64,000 bases of DNA from JAXGXJ01 sp963829545 (GCA_963829545.1 CAWHIX010000010.1:464237-528236), one strand, 5' to 3'. Shown: positions 51,033 through 59,935, numbered from the stretch's first letter. Numbers and translations are program-made. Notes: a model not told the origin generated them from the letters alone.

Positions 51033-52042
51033 ACCTTCCGCATGAGGCCGGCGCGCTCGTCGAGGCCGAACATGCAGTTCATGTTCTGCACGGCCTGTCC
51101 CGAGGCCCCCTTGACCAGGTTGTCGATGACGCTGAAGACCTTGACCACCCCGCCTGCGCGGTCCTCGCGCACGGTGAGGCGGCAGAAGTTGGTGTACGCG
51201 ACCTCGGAGAGGCCTGGCATAGCGTCGGTGACCTCAACGAAGGGCTCGCCCGCATAGAAGTCACGGTACTTGGCCAGCCAAGCCTCGTTGCCGATGAAGC
51301 CGCCCAGCGGGCGGAAGTAGAGTGTGGTCTGGATGCCCCGGTCGACCGGGAGCAGATGAGGCGTGAAGGAGACGGGGATCGCGTGGCCGGCGGCCGCGCT
51401 GATCTCCTGGACCATCTCCGGCGTGTGCCGGTGCCCGACCTCTCCGTAGGCCCGAAAATCACCGTGGACCTTGCAGAAGTGCGTCTTCGGCGAAGGCGTC
51501 CGCCCCGCCCCGGACACTCCAGATTTCGAGTCGACTATCACGCCCGTGCCGTCGATGTCGGCGGCTACAGGAGCAGCGGCCAGGATGACGCTCGTGGGAT
51601 AGCAGCCGGGGTTGGCCACCAGGCGCGCGCCCGCCACCCTGTCCCGATACAACTCCGGCGATCCGAAGACGGCCTCGGCCACCAGGTCGGGCCGGGAGTG
51701 CTCGAAGCCGTACCACTCTGGGTAGGCCAAAGGGTCCCGCAGTCTGAAGTCGGCGCTCAGATCGACCACGCGGCAGCCGGCATCGATCAACTCGGCCACC
51801 ACGGGATGGGCCTCGGCGTGCGGGTAGCAGACGAAGGCTACGTCGGAACCGGCCAAGGTATCCGGGGAGTATTCGCAGAAGGTGGCCTTCACTCGAAGGT
51901 GGGGAAAGACCTCGGCCACTTGCTGCCCGACGTACGACTTGGTGGTGAGCGCCTGGAGTCGGACCTCGGGGTGCACCGCCAGGATGTCGGTGAGTACCGC
52001 CCCCGTGTAGCCCGTCGCCCCTACGATGCTCGCCTTGATCAC
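51029..52042 (-). CDS. argC: N-acetyl-gamma-glutamyl-phosphate reductase
   Basis: NADPH-dependent reduction in arginine synthesis. 337 residues: IKASIVGATGYTGAVL (NADP motif), FVCYPHAEAHPVV, the catalytic Cys in VANPGCYPT, and GRTPSPKTHFCKVHGDF. GTG 52042 has AAAGG eight bases upstream. First gene of the arg operon, about 34 bases from the predicted transcription start. Confidence 0.95.
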   Translation of the reverse strand: MIKASIVGATGYTGAVLTDILAVHPEVRLQALTTKSYVGQQVAEVFPHLRVKATFCEYSPDTLAGSDVAFVCYPHAEAHPVVAELIDAGCRVVDLSADFRLRDPLAYPEWYGFEHSRPDLVAEAVFGSPELYRDRVAGARLVANPGCYPTSVILAAAPVAADIDGTGVIVDSKSGVSGAGRTPSPKTHFCKVHGDFRAYGEVGHRHTPEMVQEISAAAGHAIPVSFTPHLLPVDRGIQTTLYFRPLGGFIGNEAWLAKYRDFYAGEPFVEVTDAMPGLSEVAYTNFCRLTVREDRAGGVVKVFSVIDNLVKGASGQAVQNMNCMFGLDERAGLMRKV

Positions 52043-52077
52043 AGCCGTACCTTTCGTCGCGTGCGGTTTCCCTGCGA

Positions 52078-52112
52078 CGCATAACTATACAGAGCTATGT
52101 AAGATAATGCAA
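52078..52112 (-). promoter_or_regulatory. argC promoter (TTGCAT-17-TATAGT) overlapped by two ARG-box-like palindromes
   Basis: Minus strand: -35 TTGCAT (52107-52112), 17-base spacer, -10 TATAGT (52084-52089). Read on the plus strand, CGCATAACTATACA (52078-52091) closely resembles the actinobacterial ARG box type TGCATAACNATGCA, and a second weaker palindrome (52096-52111, TATGTAAGATAATGCA) lies about 20 bases away centre to centre. Two boxes with this spacing, covering -10 and -35, is the usual geometry for ArgR repression. Confidence 0.7.
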
Positions 52113-52133
52113 CACGCACGCGAAGGCGCGCCT

Positions 52134-54557
52134 TTATGCGCGAAGCTGCGCCCCCAGAGCGGAGGCGACCTTGTCGAGGATCGCTTCCCGAAGCTCGTTG
52201 ACCTCGGCGTCGTTGAGGGTGCGGTCCGACGCGCGGAAACTCAGGCGCAGAGCAAGGCTCTTCTTACCCTCACCCACCTGGGCGCCCTCATAAACGTCGA
52301 ATATGACCACATCCTCCAGGAGGTCGCCGCCTGCCGCGCGCAACTGCTCGACGAGGTCCGATGCGGGCACGGCCGCGTCGACCACCAGCGCCAGGTCTTG
52401 CTCCACCACTGGATAGGCCAGGAGATCCTTGAATGTAGAGACAGGAGGCGACGCGGCAACAAGCGCATCGAGATCCAACTCCGCGGCTACTACCACGGAG
52501 CTGCGAAGATCGTACTCCTGCGCCACCAGGGGATGGACTTCCCCCACCCAACCCAGGCATCGCCCATCGCCGGTGCGGAGCACAGCGCTCTTGCCCGGAT
52601 GGAGGAAGGGCTCCGACGCAGGCGTGTACTGGAGACGGCAGTTCAGCGCGGCCTCCAAACGCTCCACCAAACCCTTGGCCAGGTAGTAGTCGATGGGCCG
52701 CTCGGAGCCCAGCCATGAGTCCTGCTTGGCATCGCCCGACAGGACCAAACCGACCTTGGTCTGCTCTTCCGGCAGCAGAGAACCCGACGGGTGGAAGACG
52801 CGACCCACCTCAAAGAGGCGGGCGTCATACTCGCGTACCGCTTGATTGGCCCGAACGGTCTCGAGCAGGCCGGGAAGGAGCATCCTGCGCATCCGCGACT
52901 GCTCCACGCTCAGCGGGTTGGAGATGGTGACGGCCTGCCGCCGTTCATCATCAGCGGGCAGGCGTAGCCGGTCGGCCCAACTTTCGTCGCCGAAGCTATA
53001 GGTGATGGCCTGGGCCAGTCCGGCTCCCACCAGGAGGTCTTCGATGATGCGTTGCAGCGCTTGGCGCCGGTCGAGGCCTCCCCTGCCCACTCGGCGCGAA
53101 GGCAGGGTCGAGGGGATCTGCTCCAGCCCGTGCACGCGGGCGATCTCCTCGATGAGGTCGATCTCCCGCTCGAGATCACGGCGAAAACCGGGCACGGTGA
53201 CGGTGAGCTCCTTCGCGCCGCCCCCCACCTCGCAACCCAGACGGGCAAGGATGCCGGCCGTCTCGTCAGCGGGCACAGCGAGTCCGAGGACGCGCTCCAC
53301 CTGGGAAGAGCGCAGGCTAAGAACAGTCTGGGGTAGCGGCGCAGTGCGCACGTCGACGGTGCCCGCAGAGACCTCTCCCCCGCACACTTCCACGAACAGC
53401 TTGCAGGCCATGTCGAGCGCCTGCGTGATCATCTCGGGGTCGAGGCCCTTCTCGTAGCGGGTCGATGCTTCGCTGCGCAGACCCAGCGCGCCCGAGGTGC
53501 GCATGATGCAGGGTCCCGAGAAGGCGGCGCCCTCGAGAAGGATGTCGGTAGTCTGGTCGGTGACCTCGCTGTCCAGACCGCCCATGATCCCGGCGATGAC
53601 CGAGGCCCGCTCCGCGTCGGCGATCACCAGCATGTCGTCGGTAAGGACGCGATCCTCGTTGTCGAGCGTGGTGATCTTCTCGCCCGGATACGCGCGCCGC
53701 ACGATGATGCGACCCCCGCGTATGGTGTGCAGGTCGAAGGCGTGCAGCGGCTGACCCAGGGCCCAGAGCACGTAGTTGGTCACGTCCACGACGTTGTTGA
53801 CCGGCCGCATGCCCGCCTGGACGATGCGCGCCTTCAGCCACAGGGGCGATTCGGCGATGCGCACGCCGCGGATGACTCGGGCCGCGTAGCGCGGGCATAG
53901 ATCGGGGTCGAGAACCTCGATGGCGATATCATCGTCCACCGGCCGGTCGCCGGACGGATAGGGGTAGCGCAAACCTTCCTCGAACGGCGCCTGGGTGATG
54001 GCCGCTATCTCGCGGGCCATACCACGAACGGAGAGGCAATCGGGGCGGTTGGGGGTGACCTCCACCTCCAGCACCCAGTCGGAGAGCGGGAAGTACGTGG
54101 AGAGAGGGGCTCCAGCCTGCCAGTCGCCGGGCAGCTCCATGGTGCCCTCGCTCTTGGCCGCCAGCCCCAACTCCGCCTCCGACATGATCATGCCCGACGA
54201 CTTGACACCGCGCAGCTTGGCATCCTTGATCTGCATGCCGTTGGGCATGGTGCCGCCCGGAAGCACGACGCCCACCGTCTGCCCGGACGCGACGTTGGGA
54301 GCTCCGCACACGATGGTGCGCGGCTCAGCCTCGCCCACGTCGACGATGCACACCGACAGCTTGTCGGCGTCGGGGTGGCGTTGACGATCCAGAACCTTGC
54401 CGACCACGAAGCGACTGAGGTTGTCGCCTTCGGGCGACACACCCATCAGAGAGACCCGCTCGACCTCAGTCCCAGTGAGGGCCAGACGTGAAGCGAGCTC
54501 GTCCACCGACAGCTCTATGGGCACGAACTCTTGAAGCCAGGATAGAGGAGCTTTCAT
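52134..54557 (-). CDS. pheT: Phenylalanyl-tRNA synthetase beta subunit
   Basis: 807 residues, normal length. Domains in order: N-terminal segment (KAPLSWLQEFVPIELSVDEL), EMAP-like tRNA-binding domain (VGKVLDRQRHPDADKLSVC), B3/B4 editing domain, B5 helix-turn-helix, catalytic-like core, and a C-terminal ferredoxin-fold anticodon-binding domain (VFDVYEGAQVGEGKKSLALRL). Starts at ATG 54557, eleven bases after the pheS stop. Works as alpha2beta2 with PheS. Confidence 0.95.
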   Translation of the reverse strand: MKAPLSWLQEFVPIELSVDELASRLALTGTEVERVSLMGVSPEGDNLSRFVVGKVLDRQRHPDADKLSVCIVDVGEAEPRTIVCGAPNVASGQTVGVVLPGGTMPNGMQIKDAKLRGVKSSGMIMSEAELGLAAKSEGTMELPGDWQAGAPLSTYFPLSDWVLEVEVTPNRPDCLSVRGMAREIAAITQAPFEEGLRYPYPSGDRPVDDDIAIEVLDPDLCPRYAARVIRGVRIAESPLWLKARIVQAGMRPVNNVVDVTNYVLWALGQPLHAFDLHTIRGGRIIVRRAYPGEKITTLDNEDRVLTDDMLVIADAERASVIAGIMGGLDSEVTDQTTDILLEGAAFSGPCIMRTSGALGLRSEASTRYEKGLDPEMITQALDMACKLFVEVCGGEVSAGTVDVRTAPLPQTVLSLRSSQVERVLGLAVPADETAGILARLGCEVGGGAKELTVTVPGFRRDLEREIDLIEEIARVHGLEQIPSTLPSRRVGRGGLDRRQALQRIIEDLLVGAGLAQAITYSFGDESWADRLRLPADDERRQAVTISNPLSVEQSRMRRMLLPGLLETVRANQAVREYDARLFEVGRVFHPSGSLLPEEQTKVGLVLSGDAKQDSWLGSERPIDYYLAKGLVERLEAALNCRLQYTPASEPFLHPGKSAVLRTGDGRCLGWVGEVHPLVAQEYDLRSSVVVAAELDLDALVAASPPVSTFKDLLAYPVVEQDLALVVDAAVPASDLVEQLRAAGGDLLEDVVIFDVYEGAQVGEGKKSLALRLSFRASDRTLNDAEVNELREAILDKVASALGAQLRA

Positions 54558-54568
54558 GATGTCTCCGG

Positions 54569-55639
54569 TCAGAACTGGCGCAGGAAGCGCAGGTCGTTCT
54601 CAAAGAAGAGCCTGAGGTCGTTGACCCCGTGCTTCAGCATGGCGATCCTTTCGATACCCATCCCGAACGCGAAGCCCGAATAGACCTCGGGATCGTAGTC
54701 AACGAACCCGAAGACGTTGGGATCGACCATCCCTGCGCCCAGAATCTCGAGCCACCCGCTCTTCTTGCAGAGCCGGCAGCCCATTCCTTCGCAGAACATG
54801 CAGGAGACGTCCACCTCCACCGAGGGCTCGGTGAAGGGGAAGAAATGGGGACGTAGGCGAACCTTGCGCTCGGCCCCGAACATGGCGCGGGCAAAGGTCT
54901 CCAGAGTGCCCTTGAGATCGGCCAGCGTGACGTGCTCGTCGACCACCAGACCCTCGACCTGGTGGAACATGGGCGTGTGAGTGGCGTCGGAGTCACGGCG
55001 ATAGGCCGTCCCCGGCACGATGATGTGCACCGGCGGCCGCTGCTTTTCCATCACCCGCACCTGCACGGGCGAGGTGTGGGTACGCAGCACGACCTGGTCG
55101 CTCACGAAGAAGGTGTCGTGCAGAGAGCGAGCGGGATGGTCGGCCGGAGTGTTGAGAGCCTCGAAGTTGTAGTACTCGGTCTCCACCTCGGGGCCGTCGG
55201 CGATCTCGTAGCCCATGCCGATGAAGATATCCTCGATCTCCCGCTGCGTCTGGGCAACGAGATGGAGATGGCCCAGGGGGAAGGGCCGGCCCGGCAGGCT
55301 GATGTCGATGCGCTGCTTCTGCAGTTCGTGCACCAGTTCCTGGGTCTCCAGCGCCGCTCTGCGCACTTCGAGGGTCACCTCGAGTTCGCGCCGGATGAGG
55401 TTTCCTATCTTCCCCACTTCGGGCCGCTCGGCCGGCGGAAGCTCAGTGATGGAGCGGAGAAGCAGGGTCAGATCGGCCTTGCGACCGAGGAAGCGAACCC
55501 GCACGCCCTCTAGGGCAGCCAGGTCGGCGGCCTCGTCGATGGCGCCCGCACCCTCCGTGTAGATGGCACGAAGATCGGGCCGCGATATCTGTTCCAGGAT
55601 GCTCTCTTGCGTTGAGATGACTTCTCCTTCCAAGCTCAC
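54569..55639 (-). CDS. pheS: Phenylalanyl-tRNA synthetase alpha subunit
   Basis: Class II catalytic subunit. From GTG 55639 it is 356 residues: a coiled-coil N-terminus, motif 2 region (VPGTAYRRDSDATHTPMFHQVEGL), a Cys-rich CMFCEGMGCRLC loop and motif 3 (GFAFGMGIERIAMLKHG). I choose the GTG overlapping the methyltransferase stop as GTGA; the frame is open much further upstream but that portion is a shadow of the methyltransferase. TTG 55633 is an alternative start. Confidence 0.93.
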   Translation of the reverse strand: MSLEGEVISTQESILEQISRPDLRAIYTEGAGAIDEAADLAALEGVRVRFLGRKADLTLLLRSITELPPAERPEVGKIGNLIRRELEVTLEVRRAALETQELVHELQKQRIDISLPGRPFPLGHLHLVAQTQREIEDIFIGMGYEIADGPEVETEYYNFEALNTPADHPARSLHDTFFVSDQVVLRTHTSPVQVRVMEKQRPPVHIIVPGTAYRRDSDATHTPMFHQVEGLVVDEHVTLADLKGTLETFARAMFGAERKVRLRPHFFPFTEPSVEVDVSCMFCEGMGCRLCKKSGWLEILGAGMVDPNVFGFVDYDPEVYSGFAFGMGIERIAMLKHGVNDLRLFFENDLRFLRQF

Positions 55640-56469
55640 AATCCTAGCCGACCGGTCGGTGCATTGCCACCAGGCCGTCCGGACAACTCGTAGAGCATGA
55701 TCGTGCCGGCCATGGCCACATTCAGCGAGTCGAACCGCACCTGGGGGATGTTGACCAGTTGTCGGTCTCTCCACTGTTTGCCGGGGCCCTCCCGCTCCGA
55801 GCCCAACACCAGCAGCATTCCGCCCTCGCTGCGGATCTCCCGCACGTCGACGCCCTCGTGCGGGTCGGCCACCAGCACATCGGGCGGCCGGCCTCCGGCG
55901 GCCGCCACACTGCCCAGACGGGCCAGCAGATCGGCCGGGGTGACCTCCACGACGATGGGCAGCAGGAACTGAGCCCCCATGCCGGCCCTCATGGCCTTCG
56001 GTCCGTACGGATCGGCCGTGCCAGGAGAGACGGCCATGCCCGTGGCGCCAAAGCCTACGCAGCCCCGCACAAGAGTCCCCACGTTCCCGGGATCGCCCAC
56101 GCCCTCCAGATACAGGCTGAGACCGCGATCCAGGTCGAGGTCTGCCAGGTTCCACGACGGCTGGCGGGCTGTGAAGATCACATCCGCCGACCCACCCAGC
56201 GAGCTGGCGTGACCCATGATCTCCTCGGAACAGATCCCGACGTCCAACTCCCCGGCCTGCGCCCGTTGGACCAGCGCAGCCGGCAACTGGGCCACGACGT
56301 CTCCCCTGACGAGCACGTCGCCGATCTCCACCCCGGCGTCGACAGCGATGCGCAGCAGGTCGAGCCCTTCGCCCACGAGCAGGCCCCGCTCGCGGCGATG
56401 CTTCTTCTTCTGCAGCTTGCAGGCCAGCTTGACACTGTGGTTGTGACGTCCCTCGACGTCCCTGATCAC
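55636..56469 (-). CDS. TrmH/SpoU family RNA 2'-O-methyltransferase
   Basis: 277 residues from GTG 56469 (AGGGGAG upstream). SPOUT motifs are visible: LEGVGDPGNVGTLVRG (motif 1), LVLGSEREG (motif 2) and the knot motif DSLNVAMAGTIMLYEL (motif 3). The N-terminal substrate-binding domain includes CKLQKKKHRRERGLLVGEG, like 23S rRNA Gm2251-type and TsnR-like enzymes. The rplT-spoU-pheS order is common in Gram-positives. Which nucleotide it methylates cannot be told. Confidence 0.88.
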   Translation of the reverse strand: MIRDVEGRHNHSVKLACKLQKKKHRRERGLLVGEGLDLLRIAVDAGVEIGDVLVRGDVVAQLPAALVQRAQAGELDVGICSEEIMGHASSLGGSADVIFTARQPSWNLADLDLDRGLSLYLEGVGDPGNVGTLVRGCVGFGATGMAVSPGTADPYGPKAMRAGMGAQFLLPIVVEVTPADLLARLGSVAAAGGRPPDVLVADPHEGVDVREIRSEGGMLLVLGSEREGPGKQWRDRQLVNIPQVRFDSLNVAMAGTIMLYELSGRPGGNAPTGRLGL

Positions 56470-56506
56470 GGTCGCTCCCCTGGTGGAGCCCGTCGGGCGA
56501 GGGCGC

Positions 56507-56869
56507 CTAGCTTGCCGAAAGTGCTTCTTTGGCCCGGGCCGCCATCTGGGCAAAGACCTCGGGCTCGCGCACGGCGAGATCGGCCAGCATCTTGCGATCG
56601 ATGTCGATCTGGGCTTCTTTGAGCCCGTGCATGAACTGGTTGTAGTTCAGGCCATGCTCGCGGGCGCCGGCGTTGATGCGAGTTATCCACAGGCGGCGGA
56701 ACTCGCGCTTGCGTGCCCGCCGGTCGCGGTATGCGTACGTGCCGGACTTGAGAAGTTGCTCCTTGGCGCGCCGGTAGGAGGACTTCTTAAGGCCCCAGTA
56801 GCCTTTCGCTTCTCCGAGGGCCTTGCGGCGCTTCTTCTGGGCGTTGATGCTGCGTTTGATCCTGGCCAT
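56507..56869 (-). CDS. rplT: Ribosomal protein L20
   Basis: 120 residues: MARIKRSINAQKKRRKALGEAKGYWG, RAKEQLLKSGTYAYRDRRARKREFRRLWITRINAGAREHGLNYNQFMHGLK. The N-terminal basic extension and the C-terminal globular domain match the family. L20 also acts as an autorepressor of infC-rpmI-rplT in several bacteria; the leader at 57695-57868 is a candidate target. Twelve bases separate it from rpmI. Confidence 0.97.
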   Translation of the reverse strand: MARIKRSINAQKKRRKALGEAKGYWGLKKSSYRRAKEQLLKSGTYAYRDRRARKREFRRLWITRINAGAREHGLNYNQFMHGLKEAQIDIDRKMLADLAVREPEVFAQMAARAKEALSAS

Positions 56870-56881
56870 GGTCGCTTCCTC

Positions 56882-57076
56882 CTACAGGCCCAGGAGAGCG
56901 CGGACCTTGCCCGCGTCGCTGGAATTGATGAGTTGGGCCTTCCGGATCTTGCGCTTACGGCCGGCCGACTTCTTCGTCAGCAGGTGGCTGCCGAAGGCCC
57001 GCTTCTTCATGAGCTTGCCCGTGGCGCTCAGCTTGATCCGCTTCTTGGTTCCCTTGTGAGTCTTCTGCTTTGCCAT
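56882..57076 (-). CDS. rpmI: Ribosomal protein L35
   Basis: 64 residues, MAKQKTHKGTKKRIKLSATGK then SHLLTKKSAGRKRKIRK, the standard L35 size and sequence. ATG 57076 has AAGGGAAG upstream. In the 90-base gap from infC a 7-bp hairpin (GGGCCTG/CAGGCCC, 57110-57132) precedes the gene; in E. coli the L20 translational operator lies in this same gap. Confidence 0.96.
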   Translation of the reverse strand: MAKQKTHKGTKKRIKLSATGKLMKKRAFGSHLLTKKSAGRKRKIRKAQLINSSDAGKVRALLGL

Positions 57077-57166
57077 CTTTCTTCCCTTCATCACGTGCGA
57101 GCAGTAGCAGGGCCTGTCGGTCGACCAGGCCCCACCATGATGCGGCCCTCGGACTGTCTTCGATCT

Positions 57167-57676
57167 CTAGCGCTTGGGCGCCAGCATCATGACCATGTTC
57201 CGTCCGTCGAGATTAGGCTCGGACTCCACCTCGCCTATTTCGGCCAATTCCTCTGCCATCCGGCGGAGCAGGCGCTCTCCCAGATGGGGGTGGACCAATT
57301 CTCTACCCCGGAACATGATAGTGAGCTTGACCTTGTCTCCCTTTTTGAGGAAGCGCTCCACGTGACCCTTCTTCGTGTCGAAGTCGTGATCATCGATCTT
57401 CGGCCGAAGCTTGATCTCTTTGATGCTGATAGTGGTCTGACGCTTGCGGGCTTCTTTGGCCTTTTGCTCTTGTTCGTACCTGTACTTGCCGTAGTCCATC
57501 ACTTTGCAGACCGGCGGGTCGGCCATGGGCGCCACTTCAACCAGATCGAGGTTGAGCCTGTCGGCGTAACTCAACGCCTCGGGCACGCTCACGATCCCCA
57601 CTTGCTCGCCGTTGGGTCCGATAAGGCGGACCTGCTCTGCACGGATCTTCTCATTGATGCGAACGATGTCGGCTAT
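57167..57676 (-). CDS. infC: Translation initiation factor IF-3 (apparent AUA start)
   Basis: IF-3 keeps subunits apart and proofreads start-codon choice. The C-terminal domain is clear (RQTTISIKEIKLRPKIDDHDFDTK, VERFLKKGDKVKLTIMFRGRELVH), and the N-terminal domain reads ADIVRINEKIRAEQVRLIGPNG before VGIVSVPEALSYADRLNLDLVEVAP. No ATG, GTG or TTG exists between the in-frame TAA at 57685 and residue 25. The codon placed after GGGGGAGGTG with a nine-base gap is ATA at 57676-57674. E. coli infC uses AUU, which IF-3 itself discriminates against, so a rare start fits autoregulation. Length 169 residues is normal; starting at GTG 57601 would remove the conserved NEKIR segment. Confidence 0.9.
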   Translation of the reverse strand: MADIVRINEKIRAEQVRLIGPNGEQVGIVSVPEALSYADRLNLDLVEVAPMADPPVCKVMDYGKYRYEQEQKAKEARKRQTTISIKEIKLRPKIDDHDFDTKKGHVERFLKKGDKVKLTIMFRGRELVHPHLGERLLRRMAEELAEIGEVESEPNLDGRNMVMMLAPKR

Positions 57677-57694
57677 GTTGCCTTACACCTCCCC

Positions 57695-57868
57695 CGGCTG
57701 CGCCGGATAGAGACATCCCAACACGCAAAAAGAGCGGTGTGACCACCGCTCTCCCAACGCAGCCGCAAAGCCCCTACTGGGGCCGTGCACTTCTTATGGC
57801 TGGACCTCGGCGCCATCAAGGCACGAGGTGGGAAGGGTGGCTTCCTCTTTATGCAAGCGCGCAGTATA
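57695..57868 (-). promoter_or_regulatory. infC-rpmI-rplT leader with attenuator-like structure
   Basis: About 160 bases between a TATACT (57863-57868) and the infC Shine-Dalgarno. Hairpins in order of transcription: ACCTCG/CGAGGT (57804-57829), GCCCC/GGGGC (57770-57783) and an intrinsic terminator (57731-57752). In addition CGGCTGCG (57758-57765) can pair with CGCAGCCG (57695-57702), enclosing the terminator and ending five bases from the ribosome-binding site. This resembles L20-leader attenuators of Firmicutes; I cannot confirm it belongs to that Rfam family. Confidence 0.6.
57727..57752 (-). terminator. Intrinsic terminator/attenuator ahead of infC
   Basis: Minus-strand AGAGCGGTG-GTCA-CACCGCTCT, a 9-bp perfect stem with a four-base loop, directly followed by a T run (TTTTTG). 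It sits about 35 bases before the infC ribosome-binding site, so it must be read through for the ribosomal-protein genes to be expressed from the upstream promoter. Confidence 0.85.
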
Positions 57869-57876
57869 GCACAGTC

Positions 57877-57962
57877 GTTCTACCATCCCCGTCGCGAGCT
57901 CTACCATCCCCTCCTCGCTTATGCTCGCTTCGCTGCGCTAGGCTCGTCGGGGACGGTAGAAC
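57877..57962 (-). repeat. Inverted repeat with a third direct copy, between thrS and infC leader
   Basis: The arms at 57877-57891 and 57948-57962 are complementary (GTTCTACC-TCCCCG with a single A/G difference), and a third partial copy CTACCATCCCC occurs at 57901-57911. Between the arms is a further small GC-rich hairpin. It lies 70 bases after the thrS stop and immediately before the TATACT of the infC leader. It may be the thrS terminator or a small repeat element; no T run follows. Confidence 0.6.
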
Positions 57963-58032
57963 TCCTCTGGTTTGAGCAAGAAGGACGCGCGCCGCCCGAG
58001 GCCGCACAACCCGCGTGGCTGCAGGCGAAGGA

Positions 58033-59935
58033 TCAGGCTTGCGGCGGCGCCGCCTTGGCGACGAGTTCCTCCAAGGCGTCTTCCAGGGCGAGAGAGGCAG
58101 TGTCCTTGCTTCCCCGCGTACGCACGGTGACGGAATGCTCTGCTAGCTCGCGGTCGCCGACCACCAGGAGGTAGGGTACCTTCTGCACCTCGCCGTCGCG
58201 GATCTTCTTCGACACCGACTCCGTCCGCAGGTCGGTCTCCACGCGCAGACCCGCGCGCTGAAGGACATCCTTGACCTCGGTCGCGTAGGGCGCGTGCCGG
58301 TCGGCGACCGGGATCACGTTCGCCTGCACGGGAGCCAGCCAGGTGGGCAGCGCTCCCCCGTAGTGCTCGATCAGGATGGCCAGGAAGCGCTCGATGCTGC
58401 CCAGGACCGTGCGGTGGATCATCACGGGGCGATGGCGCTGGTTGTCCTCGCCCACGTAGTCGAGGTCGAGGCGCTCGGGCATGGCGAAGTCCACCTGGCA
58501 GGTGGCGCACTGCCAGGTGCGGCCCATGACGTCCTCGATGTGGAAATCGATCTTGGGGCCGTAGAAGGCGCCGTCTCCCGGGTTCAACACGAAGGGCAGC
58601 TCGGCGCGTTCCAGCGCCGCCGCCAGCGCGCCCTCCGCCGTAGCCCACATCTCGTCGCTACCGATGGACTTCTCCGGACGCGTGGACAGCTCCACGTGCA
58701 CCCGTTCGAAGCCGAACGTCCTATACATCTTGCGGACGAGTTCGATGACTCCCAGAACCTCGTCCTCCACCTGCTCGGGCAGGCAGTAGATGTGGGCGTC
58801 GTCTTGGGTGAAGGAGCGCACGCGGAAAAGACCGTGGAGAACCCCCGACATCTCGTGCCTATGCACCAAGCCCAACTCGGCCACACGCATGGGAAAGTCC
58901 CGATAGGAGTGCTGCTCGCTCTTGTAGATGAGCGTGCCCCCCGGGCAGTTCATGGGCTTGACGGCGAAATCGACGTCGTCGATGACCGTGAAGTACATGT
59001 TGTCCTTGTAGTTGTCCCAATGGCCCGATCGTTCCCAGAGCGTCCGCTCGAGGATGATGGGCGTCTTCGTCTCCTCGTAACCGGCGGCCACATGCTCCTG
59101 GCGCCAGTAGTCGAGCAGGGCATTGATGACCCTCATCCCCTTGGGATGGAAGAAGGGGAATCCCGGACCCTCATCGTGGAAGCTGAACAGACCCAGTTCG
59201 CGACCCAGGCGGCGATGGTCCCGCTGGCGGGCCATCTCCATGCGCTCCAGATACTCCTGCAGTTCCTTCTTGGAGGGGAAGGCAGTGCCGTAGATGCGCG
59301 TGAGCATGGCATTGTCGCTCTTGCCCCGCCAGTAGGCTCCGGCCACGGACAAGAGGGCCACAGCGCCCACGCGACCGCTATCGGGCACGTGCGGGCCCCG
59401 GCAGAGGTCGAGGAACTCCCCCTGCTTGTACACGCTGATGGTGGCGTCTTCGGGAAGATCGCGGATGAGTTCCACCTTGTAGGGTTCGTCCTGGAAAAGT
59501 TCGAGGGCCTCCTCCGCGCGAGACCTCGCGGCGCTCGAAGGGGAGGCGCGCGGCGACGAGCCGCTCCATCTCAGCCGTGATGGCGCTCAGGTCGTCCTCA
59601 CCCACGGGCCGCGGGAACTCGAAATCGTAGTAGAAACCGTCTTTGATGGCCGGGCCTATCGCTACCTTGGTTCCGGGATAGAGCCGGATGGCGGCCTCGG
59701 CCAACAGGTGGGCGGCCGAGTGACGGATGACGTCCAGACCCTCGGGTGAGGAGGCGGTGATGATGGCCACCTGGTCGCCGTCGGCCAGCGGGGTGCCCAG
59801 ATCGACCATCTGGTCGCCTATCTTGGCGGCCAGCGCCGCCTTGGCCAGCCGAGGGCCGATACTCTCAGCGACATCGGTGGCGGTCGCCCCCTCGGGCATG
59901 ACCACATCGGATCCATCCGGGAGCAATACCTTCAT
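58033..59935 (-). CDS. thrS: Threonyl-tRNA synthetase (one frameshift)
   Basis: Class II synthetase with editing domain. The N-terminal TGS domain (MKVLLPDGSDVVMPEGATATDVAESIG) and the HSAAHLLAEAAIRLYPG editing motif are in one frame. From 59514-59516 one extra G shifts the frame; removing it restores SREEALELFQDEPYKVELIRDL. The rest holds the catalytic Zn residues (MNCPGGTLIYKSEQHSYRD; Cys, His) and FRVRSFTQDDAHIY, then an anticodon-binding domain. ATG 59935 has GAGG five bases upstream. Corrected length about 634 residues. Essential, so I treat the shift as an error. Confidence 0.94.
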
